In this document: positions 39,801 through 54,800 of the stretch, piece after piece
How positions within the stretch are numbered: position 1 is the first letter of the stretch
Layout: every line of letters starts with the position of its first letter
NCBI GenBank assembly: GCA_963580285.1
Contig: OY757011.1
Span: forward strand, 98,136,678-98,200,677
From: Lucinisca nassula
Lineage: Eukaryota; Mollusca; Bivalvia; Lucinida; Lucinidae
Length of the DNA stretch: 64,000 bases
Reading direction: 5' to 3'
Position numbers and translations under genes: made by a program
The notes under the pieces: model-generated
Databases searched by the model: none
The model's input: the letters and a program-made list of their open reading frames with translations, nothing else
What the model was told of the DNA's origin: nothing

Positions 39801-42800
39801 CGCCCCTAAACCATATATATTATTGATCCTTATAATAAGACACATTCATTGACACCAACCTGGGGGTCCTCAGGGATGGGCCGGGGCCTTGCCCCACCCC
39901 TTTACTTCACAAAAGGCCATATATCTCAGAAACCGTTCAGATTCTCACCCCTAAGCCATATATATTTTTGTTCATTATGATAAGACGCATTCAGTGATAC
40001 CAACCTGGGGGTCCCCAGGGATGTGCTGGGGCCATGCCCCACCTTCTCCATTTCATAATCTCACAATATCTTGGAAACCCTACAGATGGCTACCCCCTAA
40101 ACCATATATATTCTTGTTTCTTATGATAAGACATACTCATTGAAACCAACCTGGGAGTCTCCTGGGGCCTTGCCCCACCCCTCCACTTCACAAAAGGCCT
40201 TATATCTCAGAAACTGTTCTTAGCCCCATCCTAGACCATATATATTCATCTACCTTATGATAAGACGCATTCAGTGACACCAGCTTGGGAGTCCCCGGGC
40301 ATGCCCAGGCCATGCCCCATTGCTTTTCTTCATTAAAAGCCATATATCTCAGAAATAGTTCAGATCCCCACCCCTAAACCATATGCTTGTTCCTTATGAT
40401 AAGACTCGTTCAATCACACCAGCCTGGGGGTCTCTTTGTGCTGACGCAATGTGCCCCGCCCTTCCACTTCATAAAAGGCTTTATATTTCAGAAACCATTC
40501 AAATCCCCACCCCATAATCATATATGTTCTTGTTCCTTATTATTAACACACCTACTGTAGGGGGGTCCACAGGGCTATTCCTATCCTTTCCACTTCATAA
40601 AAGGGCCTCAAATCTCAGAAACCGTTCAGATTCCAACCCCTAAACCATATATATACTTGGTCCTTATGATAAGACACATTTAGGGACAACAATCTTGGGC
40701 TTTCCTGGGATCAACAGGGCATGCCCCAACCCCTCCACTACTTAAGAGGCCTTACAGATCCCCACTGCTAAACCATATATATTCTTGTTCCTTATGCTAA
40801 GACGCATTTTGTGATACCAACCAGGGCTCCATTGGGTCAATGCCTCACCCCCTCTACTTCATAAAAGGCCTAATGTTACAGATACTGAGTCCACATGGGT
40901 GCTCATTTGGACATGGGGGTTCATTTGGTAGATTAAAATGATATCTTGTTAAAATACATGGCTGCCATTGGGCAGTGCCCACCTGAGCTCTGGTGAGCAT
41001 AGTGGCCCATGGGCCTCTTGTTCTTATTTCTGCTCAAAATATAGATTGAGGGTACAGGTTAGAACCACCTCGATGAGGCGGTTCTAACAAGTACCCACAA
41101 TCTATATTTTAGAGGAGAAATGTGAAAAATAAGTTTTACCCCTATCATCACAAAAACACGCCTATATAATTTTGACCCCCTTGAACCCGACTTTTATATA
41201 GTAAAACCGGGGTTTACAGGGGTAAACCTTATTTTTCTTATTTCTACTCTAAAATATAGATTGTGGGTACTCGTTAGAACCGCCTCAATGAGGCGGTTCT
41301 AACGTGTGCCCTTAATCTATATTTTGAGGAGAAATAGGAAAAATATCACAATTTTTCACCAAAAATTTTCATTTTTTCAGCGAATAAGTGTACTATATAT
41401 TTCATATATTTGTATAGGCGTGTTTTCGTAATGAAACCCCAATTCCAAGGGGGGTCAGAATTATATAGGCGTGTTTTCGTGATTGGCTTAACAAGCTTGT
41501 TAGTGGTTAAAATGTTAACTATTCTAGCAAATATAATATCTAACACTATGGTATTTTTGCTGCAAAAATATGAGTAGCTTTTACAAATGCAAAAGTTACT
41601 TTTTTTCAGCGCAAATCATTACGAAAACCCGCCTGTACGAATGCATTGTAAACTTTACCGCCAAAAAATGAAGATTTTAAGATGAAAAATTAGGATATTT
41701 TTCTTATCTCCGCTTAGAATATAGATTGGGAGTACACCGTAGAACCCCCTCATCGAGGCAGTTCTAACGAGTACCCAGATTCTTTATTTTAGAGGAGAAA
41801 TAAGAAAAATAAGGTTTAACCCTGTAAACTCCAGTTTTACTACATGAAAGTGGGGTTCAAGGGAGTTAAAATTATTTATATAGGTATGTGCTTAAAAATA
41901 GGATTGTAACTGGTAAAACAAATAAAAAAAAAAAAACATTTTACTGTACCGGTAATTTCAATTGTACAACATATGGTTTATAACAAACTCATCATCACGA
42001 AAACACGCCTATATAATTTTGATCCCCTCGAACCCCAATTTTATATAGTAAAACTGGGGTTTCAGGGGTATACCTTATTTTTCTTATTCTTGCTCTAAAA
42101 TATAGATTGTGGGTACTCGTTAGAACCGCCTCGATGAGGCGGTTCTAACGAGTGCCCACATTCCATATTTTGTGCAGAAATAAGAAAAACATCACAATTT
42201 TTCATCATAATTTTTTTTTTTTTTCGGCAATAAAGGTGGCAATGTATTTGTATAGGCGTGTTTGCATAATGTAAGTTTGCATCAGACAGCTGCAAATTGT
42301 GAGAAAATTGCAAAAACAAACTCTAGATTGAAAAGGCACAAATTTATACTGAATGTGAGTAGCTGCTCACATTAATTTCAGCAAATAGAGGCAGTTCTAA
42401 GGAGTACCCACAACCTATGTCTTTGAAGCAGAAATAAGAAATATAATGTATACCCCACAATTCCCAGTTCTGTCTATTTAAAGTAGGGTTTTGTCAGAGG
42501 GGGGGGGGGGGGCAAGGTTCTGATCTGGGTGTATAGTGTCTGCCTTTATGTAAAAATATGTTTTAGAAAAGTTTGAAAGAAGATGCAGCAGATGGCATAA
42601 GCAGACAACATTTTCAGATGCAGTTTTTCTTGGCATCTGAAGATTTAACGTAGTGTTAGGTTTGGGCCAGTTGTTCAAAGCATTGTTCACTTAACGAGCT
42701 CGTAAGTGGTAAAATTTTAACTGTTCTAATAAGTACAATATCTAATATAGTATTATTTTTGTTGAAAAAATGTGAGCAAACGCTGCTCACATTTTTTTTC

Positions 42801-45800
42801 TGCAAAAATATTAGCATAATTGCCATATTTAATGATCAAAGTTTTAATGATTCGTTAACTATTGACATCTTTAGTTGGGGCCAGTTGTTCAAAATTATTG
42901 ATGTCGTTAGTTAACAAATCATTAAAAGTTTGATAATTTAATATGGCAGATATGCTTATATTTTTGCTGAAAAAATGTGAGTAGCTTTTGCAAATGCAAA
43001 AGCTGCTCATATTTTTTTAGCAAAAATACAAAATTTTAGATATTGTACTTGCTAGAACAGTTAACTGCCCACTAACGAGGAAAAACTGGACCCTGGTCTG
43101 AGAATTTTAAATTGTTTGTATTTGGTTTCAGCATGACAGTGATAGAGCATATGGAGTTTGTCCAGTCGGTCAAGAGTGGATCATCTCATGCTGGTTCTAA
43201 AGATGAAATAAGACAGTGAGTAATGTATGCTTGGAACCTGGAACCATCTGTTTGCTCCCAGGGGCATGTATCTTGACTTTCTTTATTATGACAATGCATC
43301 TGTGTGGCATCATTCTTTCATATCTCCAGAATGATTATGTGATTTTCTTTTCTTACTCTGCAGCCCCCGCCCATAGGGGCTTGAAGAAATATATGGGCTG
43401 CATGATGCTTCCACGCAGGGCTGAATCCGGCCCTCACACTAGTACTGGTAAACCGTTTAGAGGATCTAAGCCTTCCAGGAACCGGGGTGTGAGGCAGACC
43501 GTCCATGCTAATAAACCCTATTGGTTTCATTGGGCGACAGGGCTTGAGATGTCATTTCATCGCAATGTCAGGTAAAAGTCCCACAAATTTGGAAGAAATG
43601 TCTCCAAAATGACCTTTACAGTGTTGATGGGGATCGATGTTAAACCTCAAATCAAACAAACAAATCTTTTCTTACTCCAAACATAGGTTGCAGGTGCTAG
43701 TTAGAACCTCCTTATTTAGGCATTTCTAATCTTACGACATGAAAGTCTAAACAAAGGAAAGAAGCATAGCCTGAAAGAATCCCCACCTATGGTGGGGTTC
43801 GAACCCTGGTCGCTGGGGTGATAGTCCAATGCTCTAACCGCTAAGCCAAAGAGTCGACTCTCTGACACAGTTGTCAGAGTGTGGTTATAAACCTAGAAGC
43901 TATGCATATGATCTACCAAGGTAGATAATGGAAGGGAGGTAACACACCCCCTCTTCAGGAAGTCATCATTAATGATGAGGTGAAGGATGCCAACTTGGCA
44001 CAAGCCAATTCTGGCATGTAAAGTCTGATCCCGGACAAGCCCCCATCTTACGAAATGAAAGTCCTAACAAAGGAAAGAAGCATAGCCTGAAAAAATCCCC
44101 GCCGGGTGGCTGGGTGATAGTCCAGTGCTCTAACCGCTGAGCCAAAGAGTCGACTCTCTGACGCAGTTGTCAGAGAGAGGTTATAAACCTAGAAGCTATG
44201 CATATGATCTACCAAGGTCGATAATGGAAGGGAGGTAACACTAACAAGACATAGGTTGCAGATGCTTGTAACGAGCACCCTCAACCTATGTTTGGTGTAT
44301 GTTTGGAGTAAAAATTGGGGAAAATATCACAGATTTTCAACGGAAAATAACCCTTTGAGAGCTATGAAAGATTGCTGTATATCACGTGGGTGTGTTATCA
44401 TAATAGTATTGCTCATTGATACGAAAGAGGCAACATTCCTCTTGAGAGCCCAGTTTTTTTTATAAATCATTGTTTGCTTAACTAGCGCTTGCTTAACAAG
44501 CTCATTAGTGGTCAGAATGATTAAATGGGCCCTGTCAAGCGATTTTGGTACTTATTGCTATGCGAGCAGCAAAGGTTCAGACGAGCCTGCGCATCCGCGC
44601 AGTCTCGCCAGAACCTTCGCTGCCTGCTCATACAAGCAGTGAATCAAGAGGAAGCCATATCCCTGGCCCCTCGGAATGGCTGGGCATGCGCAGTTAAAAT
44701 TTGTCATGACAGAATGCTCGAAGACACAAATTCGCTTGGCGGGGCTCAAATGATCTAGCAAATCCAATATCTAATACTCTGGAATTTTTGCTGAAAAAAA
44801 TGTGAGTAGCTTTTGCATTTGCAAAAGCTACTCACATGTTTTTCACCAAAATATTAGTATATTTAAATGATAAAAATTTTATTCTAACACAGCGCGCCTA
44901 TATAGGCAATGGAAAACAACTGTGTTTTATTCTGCAACAAATCACAGCTCGGAAGAGCGTGACGAGTGACGTCATTAAAACTGCAAATTTATGACGTCAC
45001 TAGTCGATTTCCTTGACGTTAGACGGTGTAACGTCATATTCTCGCATCAAAAACGTTAGAAAAGGGTATAAGTGCATGTGTTTCAGTCGATAATTTTAGC
45101 GGGATTTCTTCTAATAATGGCGAAAAGTTGTGAGATTTTGAAGGAAACAACAGCATTATTGTCGATTTTCAGCCTGTTAGAATTGAAATAGATCAGCTCT
45201 AATTTGCGGTCAGTTGTAAGTAGACAAATCACGCGCGCTACGCGCTTGTGATTTGATCTACTTTACAACTGCCCTCCAAACTGTGATTTATTACTCAACA
45301 AATCACAGTTAGAGCTGATCTATTTCTTAAACAATACATTAACTAATGGCATTGTTAGTTTGGATCAAATGACCCCCCCCACCCCCCCCCCCCCCCCGGA
45401 TCAGAAAATGTTATTAGTCCCACACATAAACATTAACCCTTGTCCTGCTGAGCCCGGATATGTCTTATGCCATCTGATCAGGATCTTCATTGTTTGTCAT
45501 TCAGCTCATGAATTTGTTGCAATAATTTGCATCAAGTAATCTGTTTGGTTGATAATCAGTAGTGGGTGTGGCATATATAAATATTCAGCAGGACAAGGGT
45601 TAAAATGCTAACAATAGTTGCATTCTGATATTTATGTGCAGGATAAGTTTCGTGTTCAAGAGAATTGAGCATGAACATTTTTATCTTGCACCCCAGATAA
45701 GGAAACCCTGGACTTTACCTTGGGATAGAAATTCTTATCCTACCCAGGCTATCCTATGGTGGATGTAAACAATCAAAGTGACTGCATTACAAAAAAATGA

Positions 45801-48800
45801 AATGTATGCAAGAAAAAGACCGCACATGAGTACTGGTAAACGGCTTAGAGGATCTAAGCCTGCCCAGGAAAAGCGGTGTGAGTAAGACCATCCAGGCTTA
45901 TAAACCCTATTGGTTTCATTGGAAGACAGGGCTTGAGATGTCATTTCATCTCACTTTGGGTAAAAGTTCCACAATGTGGGAAGTGATATCTTCAAAATGA
46001 CCTATACATTGTTGATGGGCATGTTAAATCTCCAATCAAACAAGCAAAAGATTGGGTGTAAGGAGTATAATCTGTCACTCGGCCTCTCTCCACTTTTCAC
46101 AGCCATGTAATTTTCTTTCATTTTATGCTAAGCAGTGAAATCAGGGCATATTTGAAACAACTAACAATGAAAATTTTAACACACTCATTGAATTGTTAGC
46201 TCACCTGTCACGTAGTGACAAGGCGAGCTTTTGTGATCACTTTTTGTCCGTCGTGCGTGCGTCTGTGCATGCATCCGTCCATCCGTAAACAATTTCAAAT
46301 AAGTATATCTCTAATACCACATGGCCAATCTTGATCAAATTTCATGTGAAGCATCATCAGGTAATGGGAAAGGCTGCATAAGGTTTTTGGGCTGATCAGA
46401 TTGGAATTCTGGTTGCCATGGCAACATATAGCTCCCATAGACTTATAATGTGAAAAATTCAAAAAATCTTCTTCTCTGAAACCACAGGGCCCAGAGCTTA
46501 GATATTTAGCATGTAGCAACAGCCAGTGGTCACCTTCATAATTCCTGCCAATCTTGCCCCTGGGTTTCAAATGGGCCACGCCCCGGGGCCCCTTAGCTCC
46601 CATAGACTCATAATGGAAAAAGCTCCAAAAAGCTTCTTCTCTGTAACCACAGGGCCCAGAGATTAGATATTTAGCATGTAGCAAAGGCAAGTGGTCACCT
46701 ACAAAATTCCTGCCGATCATGCCCCTGGAGTCCAAACGGGCCACGCCCCAGGGTCCCTTACCGTAAAAATTCGGCTATAAGACGAGGATTTTTCCCTCCA
46801 AAATGAGCCAAAAAAATGACCCCGTCTTATAGTCGAGGTCATAGACTGCAGGCTTTTTTCCGGCAATGTCCAGCGAAGACCAGACATACGGAAAAAGCCG
46901 ATCGGTGATTTTTGAATTGATATAAATCGCCGCCCACAAACCACCGCTACGATTTTACTGCACGCGATCGGTAAATGACGTAATCCGACGCCATTACCCC
47001 CAAACGTGTTCAATGTCATTGCATGTATCTCTTTCATAAAAATAATGTTTTGAACTGGTAAAAAATATTTTCCCGATAGCTAAGCGGTTGTGAATAGAGG
47101 TGGATAGAAAATCAATGCTTTGCACAGCTCCCACATTATCCCCAGAAGCTCCATGTCAATAACCAACAACAGCGTTCGACTTTTCCCGCCAACGTCTGCT
47201 ATTTGGCGCCAAAACATAACCATTCATGAGATCGCAAAATAGTCCGATTTTATAATGCAAATATTTACCGTTAGATGTAGCTAATAGTCTGAGGAGCAAT
47301 TAAATCATTTTCACATTGATGGTGGATTAAATTTTATGACTGGAGGATAAACGCAAATTAGAGACAAACTTGACCATATTTTCACACCTTATCGACACGC
47401 ACCGCAGGGTGGCAATTATACGACAGGGATTAACATTAGTGTCATACTTGAACCCTAATCAATACACAGATGGTATGTCTCTGAATTGACAGCGATTTAC
47501 TTACTGGTCTATTTTTTCCGTATTTAAGGACTCAAAAAAGACTGGCAGTTGTAGACGATTTTTTTTTTCTTGCATTTGTCCCGACAGAGCTTCATAATGT
47601 CAAAGTGCACCTGCCCGGCGTGATTTCGGTCTTGTCCCAGACGGCCAGGAAATGGATTTGTCAGCCCCTGTCGTCTATTAAATAGGAGTCTGTGTAGCCT
47701 AAGCCAGCAAAGCATGTACCGGGCCGACGTTTGCCGCTATTTTGTGCTAGCTGGTTCTGAAACTAAATAACTAGGTGTTGTGTTCCCCGATAAAAAAAAA
47801 GGTCCAGTTACTTATAAAAAAGCTGCAACAAATATTTCTAAATTTTGTGGATAGAAATGAATTTTCCCCTTTCCCAAGGCTTAATAGTTGTACCTATTCA
47901 GATTCAATAAGAGATGTCTCTCTTTGTAACTCTTACAAAAGAAGACACAGAATGTCAAAAGACATAAACAAGTGGCCAAACAAGCCATGTTAGGGGTAAG
48001 TAGAGGGGTTTTCTGACGAAAAAAGGCCGATTTCTCACATCTAAATGGCATCTGGCGGTAGCAGATAGGCCCCGACAGATATCGCAAAAATTGAACCCGT
48101 CTTATAAAAGAGTATAAGCAAAATCCCACCTTAGAAAAGCGGTCTCCGGACGTTAGCCCCCCAGGACGTTTGCCCCCCAATGACTTAATCTAAAAATGGA
48201 CATTTGCCCCCCAGTTGAAAATGCGACCCGGACATTTGCCCCCCAGAGCTTATTTTTGGTATGGACATCTGCCCCCCAGTGCTTATTCTACTGGTGGACA
48301 TTTGCCCCCCAGTTCTTATTCTACTGGTGGACATTTGCCCCCCAACATGTTCCTACAATCTTTGTTTTTGAGCTGAAATTAAGAAAATAATGCAAACCCT
48401 TGTATGCTTTAATTTTTTTTTCTGAAAACTTACAAGGATATTCATTTAAAGACTTGTATATAGCTACATAATTTACATGATGTTTTGACCAAGAATTAAC
48501 CATCAGTGTATCCAGTGTAAAAACCACTTGAGTATATGCGTCTGACATTGGACTCTCAGTGAGGTACAAACTCAATATATGGTTCTGTAGCTGACTTGCT
48601 TAACCCTAATTCTGCTGAATAAATTAAGCATCTCCAATTGTTGACTATTAACCATCACATTCTTGGTATATTTTTGTTAACTTAACAAATTGCATGACAA
48701 ACAGTATAGATATCCATCATATTTGGCTTCTGATCTGGATCCATACTGCTTTCTACGATTGGGGTTGTCCATAACAGCAGGTTATTATGAGATTTATATT

Positions 48801-51800
48801 TACATAGATGGAGTAATTTATTGCTTAACATTTAGTATTTCTGATGACAATTAACCAATAAATGCATTTTTTCCTCCTTTGTATTAGCCCTGGTCTATCT
48901 GGGGGGCAAATGTCCATTTCTGAAATAAGCAGTGGGGGGCAAATATCCACCTGTAAAATAAGCACTGGGGGGCAGATGTCCATACCAAAAATAAGCTCTG
49001 GGGGGCAAATGTCCGGGTCGCATTTTCAACTGGGGGGCAAATGTCCATTTTTAGATTAATACATTGGGGGGCAAATGTCCTGGGGGGCAAATGTCCTGGA
49101 ATCTAGAAAAGCTGAAAAGGGGGTCCCGTCTCATAGCCGAATCGCCTTATAGCTGAATTTTTACGGTAGTTCCTATAGACTCATAATGGAAAAAGCTCCA
49201 AAAAGCTTCTTCTCTGTAACCACAGGGCCCAGAGCTGAGATATTTAGCATGTAGCAAAGGCAAGTGGTCACCTACATAAATCCTGCCAATCATGCTCCTG
49301 GGGTCCAAATTGGCCACGCCCCGGGGCCCCTTAGCTCCCATAGACTCATAATGGGAAACAAGTTTAAAAAAACTTCTTCTCTGAAACCACAGGGCCCAGA
49401 GCTTAGATATTTAGCATGTAGCAACGGCAAGTGGTCACCTACATAATTCCTGCCAATCATGCCCCTGGGTTTCAAATGGGCAACGCCCCGGGGCCCCTTA
49501 GCTCCCATAGACTCCTAGTGAAAAAAACTTCAAAAATCTTCTCCTCTGAAACAACAGGGCCCAGAGCTTAGATATTAAGCAGGTAGCAACGGCAAGTGGT
49601 CACCTACATAAATCCTGCCAATCATGCCCCTGGGGTCCAAATGGGCCACGCCCCAGGGCTCCTTAGCTCCCATAGACTCCTAATGGAAAAAAGCTTAAAA
49701 AATCTTCTCTGAAACCACAGGGCCGAGAGATTAGATATTTAGCATGTAGCAACGGCAAGTGGTCACCTACATTTTTCCTGATAATCATGCCCCTGGGTTC
49801 CAAATGGGCCAAGCCCCGGGGCCCCTTAGCTCACATAGACTCCTAATGGAAAAATGCTTCAAAAATCTTCTTCTCTGAAACCACAGGGCCCAGAGCTCCG
49901 GTATTTAGCATGTAGCAATGACAAGTGGTCATCTTTATAAATCCTGCCATTCATGCCCCTGGGGTTCAAATGGGCCACGCCCTTGGGCCCCTTATCTCCC
50001 ATAGACTCCTAATGGAACAAAAAAAGCTTCAAAAATCTTCTTCTCTGAAACCAAAGGGCCCAGAGCTTAGATACTTAGCATATCGCAACGGCAAGTGTTC
50101 ACCTACATAAATCCTGCCAATCATGCCCCTGGGGTCCAAATGGGCCACGCCCCAGGGCCCCTTAGCTCCCATTGACTCTTAATGGAAAAAAGCTTAAAAA
50201 ATCTTCTTCTCTGAAACCACAGGGCCCAGAGCTTAGATATTTAGCATGTAGCAACGGCAAGTGGCCACCTACATAAATCCTGCCAATCTTGCCCCTGGGG
50301 TCCAAATGGGCCACACCCCGGGGCCCCTTAGCTCCCATAGACTCCTAATGGAAAAAAGCTTAAAAAATCTTCTCCTCTGAAACCACAGGGCCCAGAGCTT
50401 AGATATTTAGCATGTAGCAACGGTAAGTAGTCACCTACATAAATCCTGCCAATCATGCCCCTTGGGTCCAAATGGGCCACGCCCCAGGGCCCCTTAGCTC
50501 CCAAAGACTCCTAAAGGAAAAAAGCTTCAAAACTCTTCTTCTCTGAAACCACAGGGCCCAGGTCACCTTCATAAATCCTGCCAATCATGCCCCTTGGGCC
50601 AGAATTGGCCACAACCAAGGCCCATTATTTACCATGGATGGACTTAAAATGGAAAAAAACTAAAAATGGAAAAAAAACCTTGAAAAATATTCTTCTGTGA
50701 CAAGTGGTCACCTACATAAATCCTGCCAATCATGCCCCTGGGGTCCAAATGGGCCACACCCCGGGGCCCCTTAGCTGCCATAGACTCCTAATGGAAAAAA
50801 AGCTTTAAAAATCTTCTTCTCTGAAACCATGAAGTACGGACCTTAGATATTTAGTATGTAGCAACATAAAATGGTCGCCTACATAAATCCTGCCAACCAT
50901 GCCCTTTGGGTCAAAATTGACCTATGGACTTATACTGGAAAAAAAATCAAAAATCTTCTCCAAAGCCATAAGGCCCAGAGCTCAGATATTTAGTATGTAG
51001 CAATGTCAAGTGGTCTCCTACACTTATGATTTTCTGGTACACAGGTGAGCGATATAGGGCCATTGGGCCCTCTTGTTATTTCAAAAATGTAAATCATCAC
51101 ATGAGCAATGAAATGAACACTCCTCTAAACCCCACTTTATATAGAGAAAACTGGGGTTTATGGGGGTAAACATTATTTTTCTTATTTCTGCTCCAATACA
51201 TAGGTTGTGGGTACTCAATGAGGCGGTTCTAACAAGTTCCCACAACCTATGTTTACAGGATTAATAAGAAAAATATCACATATTTTCATCAGAAAAGTAG
51301 CCATTTTGAAGATATAATAGTAAAAGATTGCACTAAGTCGCATGGATGTGTTATTGTAATGCTCCTCTATATTTTATCACCTCGGGTACAGTAATCACTG
51401 AGTATATTTAGACGACAGAGTTTTGAATAACATCATTGCGGATGCTTGAATGAATTTATTATGTTTTTAGGATTCTGGAAGAAGTGAACCTATGGCATTG
51501 TCGGCATTGCAGTGTTCAAGAATTATCTGGGGGTATGCAGCGACGACTGTGTGTGGCACTGGCGTTTGTCGGCAACTCTAAGGCCGTGATTCTTGATGAG
51601 CCGACAAGTGGTGTGGATCCTAGTGGAAGACGGTCCATCTGGAACCTCATTATCAGAAAGAAGGGAGGTAAGGCCTCCTGCTATTGATAATAAATAATTT
51701 ATACACAACCAACTACTGTCGACCTTCAATGGCTCAAACACCTTTGGAACCATGAAAATTTGTTAGAGACAGGGGTAGTTCGAGCTACAGAGGGTTAGAG

Positions 51801-54800
51801 AGTTCTAATGAGTACACACAACATACATTTATTTTGAAAAAAAATTTGAAAAGATGTCCATATTTTGCCTCTGAGGCATAATATTGTCCATATTATGCCT
51901 CGGAGGCATAATATGGATATTTTTTTAAATTTTGGCGAAAGAATGTGAACTGTACTGGTTAACCGCTTTCGTATAAACCTGCCTAGGAAAAGTGTGGATA
52001 TGTAAACGTACAGGCTCAGAAAGTTACCTAAAAAGTGTTGACTTGGCCATTAAACTCCAATACAAACAAACAAATGCATTTTTCCTAGGGATTCAAGAAA
52101 TTAGTTCGAAACAGAGGTGGTAAACAAGTCATTGGTGTTCGAGCCATAGAAGTTATACTTTTAGGTTGATTTTTGAAATAATGAAATACATCAGAAACAT
52201 TATTGTTATTAAAACAACAATCACTAACAAATTCCCCATTCTTTTAACCTAAACACAAATATTTGGCTCCCCTTTAGTTTAGTTTATACTAATTTATTTT
52301 AGTTTGATTGCGATAAAAGCTTCAAGCTTATTTCAATTGCTCTCGAGCACTCATTCCGGATGTTATCATGTGTGCAAAGGGCAGTGACTTTTACACCACT
52401 GCTACCCATTTACACCTGGGTGGAGTGGGCAATGGTATTAAGTGTCTCGCCCAAGGACACACCTCTGCTCTGGAGGCCTGATTTGAACCAACAACCTCTT
52501 GATCATAGTCAAACAAGCTAACCACTGAGCTATCGAGGTCGCCACTTAGATATCGAGGCCGCATTTTTGGGCTGCTCACTCACAAGTATGACATTAGTAA
52601 GTCTTGAACCAGACCAAGATCAACCTGATTAATAGCAGTTGTGGTCACAAAACATGATCCGCACAGAAAACAGATACACCACAACTTCATTATAACACGG
52701 TACGTTATAACACGGTTTTGCATATAACACGGTTTCAAGATAGATTCCAAAAATGTGTAGGTTATATAGAAAAATGACCATAAATGGTCATTTTTCTATA
52801 TAATCTATGGTCATTTTTCTATATAATCTATACATTTTTGTTTGGTTGGCCCCCACCCATTGGGGCGTGAAGAAATAGATGGGCTGCAAGATGCTTCCAC
52901 GCAGAGCTGAAACCGACCCCACATGAGTACTTGTAAACCGCTTAGAGGATTTAAGCTTGCCCAGGCAAAGCAGTGCGAGTCGAACCATTTCATGCTGATA
53001 ATCCCTATTGGTTTCATTGGCCGGCAGGGCTTGAGATGTCATTACATCTCAATGTCGGGTAAAAATATCACAAAATTAGAAGCAACATCTCCAAAATAAA
53101 CTGTACAGTGTTGACGGGGACGTTAAACCTCAAATCAAACAAACAAAACATTTTTGTTTGGATGTTTGGATATAACACAGTTGTTTAACAAACACAGTTT
53201 CTGCTTTGGACCCCATTTATAGTGTTATAAAGAGGTTGAACATGCTGATCTCAGATGGAGTGAAGATGGCCATGTTTGCTGATGTTGGCTCGGTGGGGGA
53301 CGCCTATATGTCCGCGGGTGGGCGTCTCTTGCCTGATGCCTCCAGTTGACCTGTCTCATGAGCTACGTCGGTCGGTGTGTGCACAGTTATTGCTCCATGT
53401 TTAAACAATTGCCACATGATCCTTTTGAAATATATACACCGCAACCTCTTATACTGTGGCAGAGAGATAAAGTGAATCTGGGTCCGAAGTTGAGCATATA
53501 ATGTCCTGCTCATGAATATTAAAATGCCAAGAACAGTTCACCATGCTGATTACAGATATATCACTTTTTGATAATAATATCATCATGTGAACAAGTCCGT
53601 GAAATGAACACCCCTCTAAACCCCACTTTATGTAGAGAAGACTGGGTTTCTGGGGGTATGCATAATTTTCTTATATCTGCTCCAAGACATTGGTTGTTGG
53701 TACTCATTAGAACCGCCTCAATGAGGAGGTTCTCACGAGCACCCACAACCTATGTTTGCAGTAAAAATAAGAAAAATATTACGGATTTTCATCAGAAAAG
53801 TAGCTATTTTGGAGCTGTGAAAAAATGCACTATGTCGCACGGCTGTGTTATCGTACTGAGATTCAAATCAGCTGGTCAAGATCTATACAGTTTTCCATTC
53901 TGCTTCTTTATCCTTGGTAAGAAATGGAAATAATGCAGCATGAAATGACTGAAAAATTGGGGAGGAGTGTAGTATATTGAAATATTTGACATGGTGAGGG
54001 TTAATTAATTAAGGACCATAACAAATATAATTCTCTGTGGATATAAACATGGACAGAGTATTCTTGCACACCAGATAAGGAAATCCATATTTTAGCTTGG
54101 GGGGGGGGGGGGGGGGTGCATAATTTTTCTTATTTCTGCTCCAAGACATTGGTTGTTGGTACTCGTTAGAACTGCCTCAGTGAGGCGGTTCTAACGAGCA
54201 CCCACAACCTATGTTTGCAGTAAAAATAAGAAAAATAACACGGATTTTCATCAGAAAAGTAGCTATTTTGGAGCTGTGAAATAATGCACTATGTCGCTAG
54301 GCTGTGTTATGGTACTGAGATTCAAATCAGCTGGTCAAGATCTATACTGTTATCCATTCTGCTTCTTTATCCTTGGAAAAAAGTGGAAATTATGCAGCAC
54401 TAATGACTGAGTGTAGTATATTGAAATATTTGGCATGGTGAGGTTAATATTTAGGACCATAACAAATATCATCCTCTGTACATATAAACATGAACAGGGT
54501 GTTCATTATATAGAGGATCTTACATGAGGGTTCATGCATTATTGAATTTATTAAATGAGTTGAGGAAAAGGAATAAAATGCGAGCCTCGCATTTTATGCC
54601 ATTCCTCAACGAGTTTAATAAATTCAGCAACACATGAGCATGAATTCAAGATTCTATTTATCATACGGCATTTATTTGCATTTTAGTCAGGATTTTTTTT
54701 TTTTTTTACAAAAATGCCAATATTATGCCATTAGTCAACTTCGTACATTTAATGTGAGGGGGGTTATCAAACTAATTTGCATATTAAATCGACTAGTATA

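Larger units (their letters stand above)
43275..44410. mobile_element. A1 MITE broken up by SINEs
   Basis: A1 pieces at about 43275-43360, 43666-43735 and 44240-44410 are separated by an S1 SINE and by a tandem pair of tRNA-derived SINEs. Confidence 0.65.
46198..51077 (+). mobile_element. Helentron-like non-autonomous element 7, carrying a nested transposon
   Basis: The 5' end is AGCTCACCTGTCACGTAG, then a GTCCGTCGTGCG tract and about fifteen 165-bp units (CTCCCATAGACTCCTAATGG, AACCACAGGGCCCAGAGC, TTAGATATTTAGCATGTAGC). The 3' part holds the inverted copy ACAGGTGAGC and a GGGCC hairpin before CTCTTGTT. The array is split at 46760 by the transposon 46761-49166. Confidence 0.85.

Noticed and set aside
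46295..46744. 149-codon minus-strand frame with repeated [12 protein letters not shown] motifs
   Set aside because: It is the reverse translation of the 165-bp tandem unit of a Helentron-like element; the same peptide recurs at 49147 and 49290.
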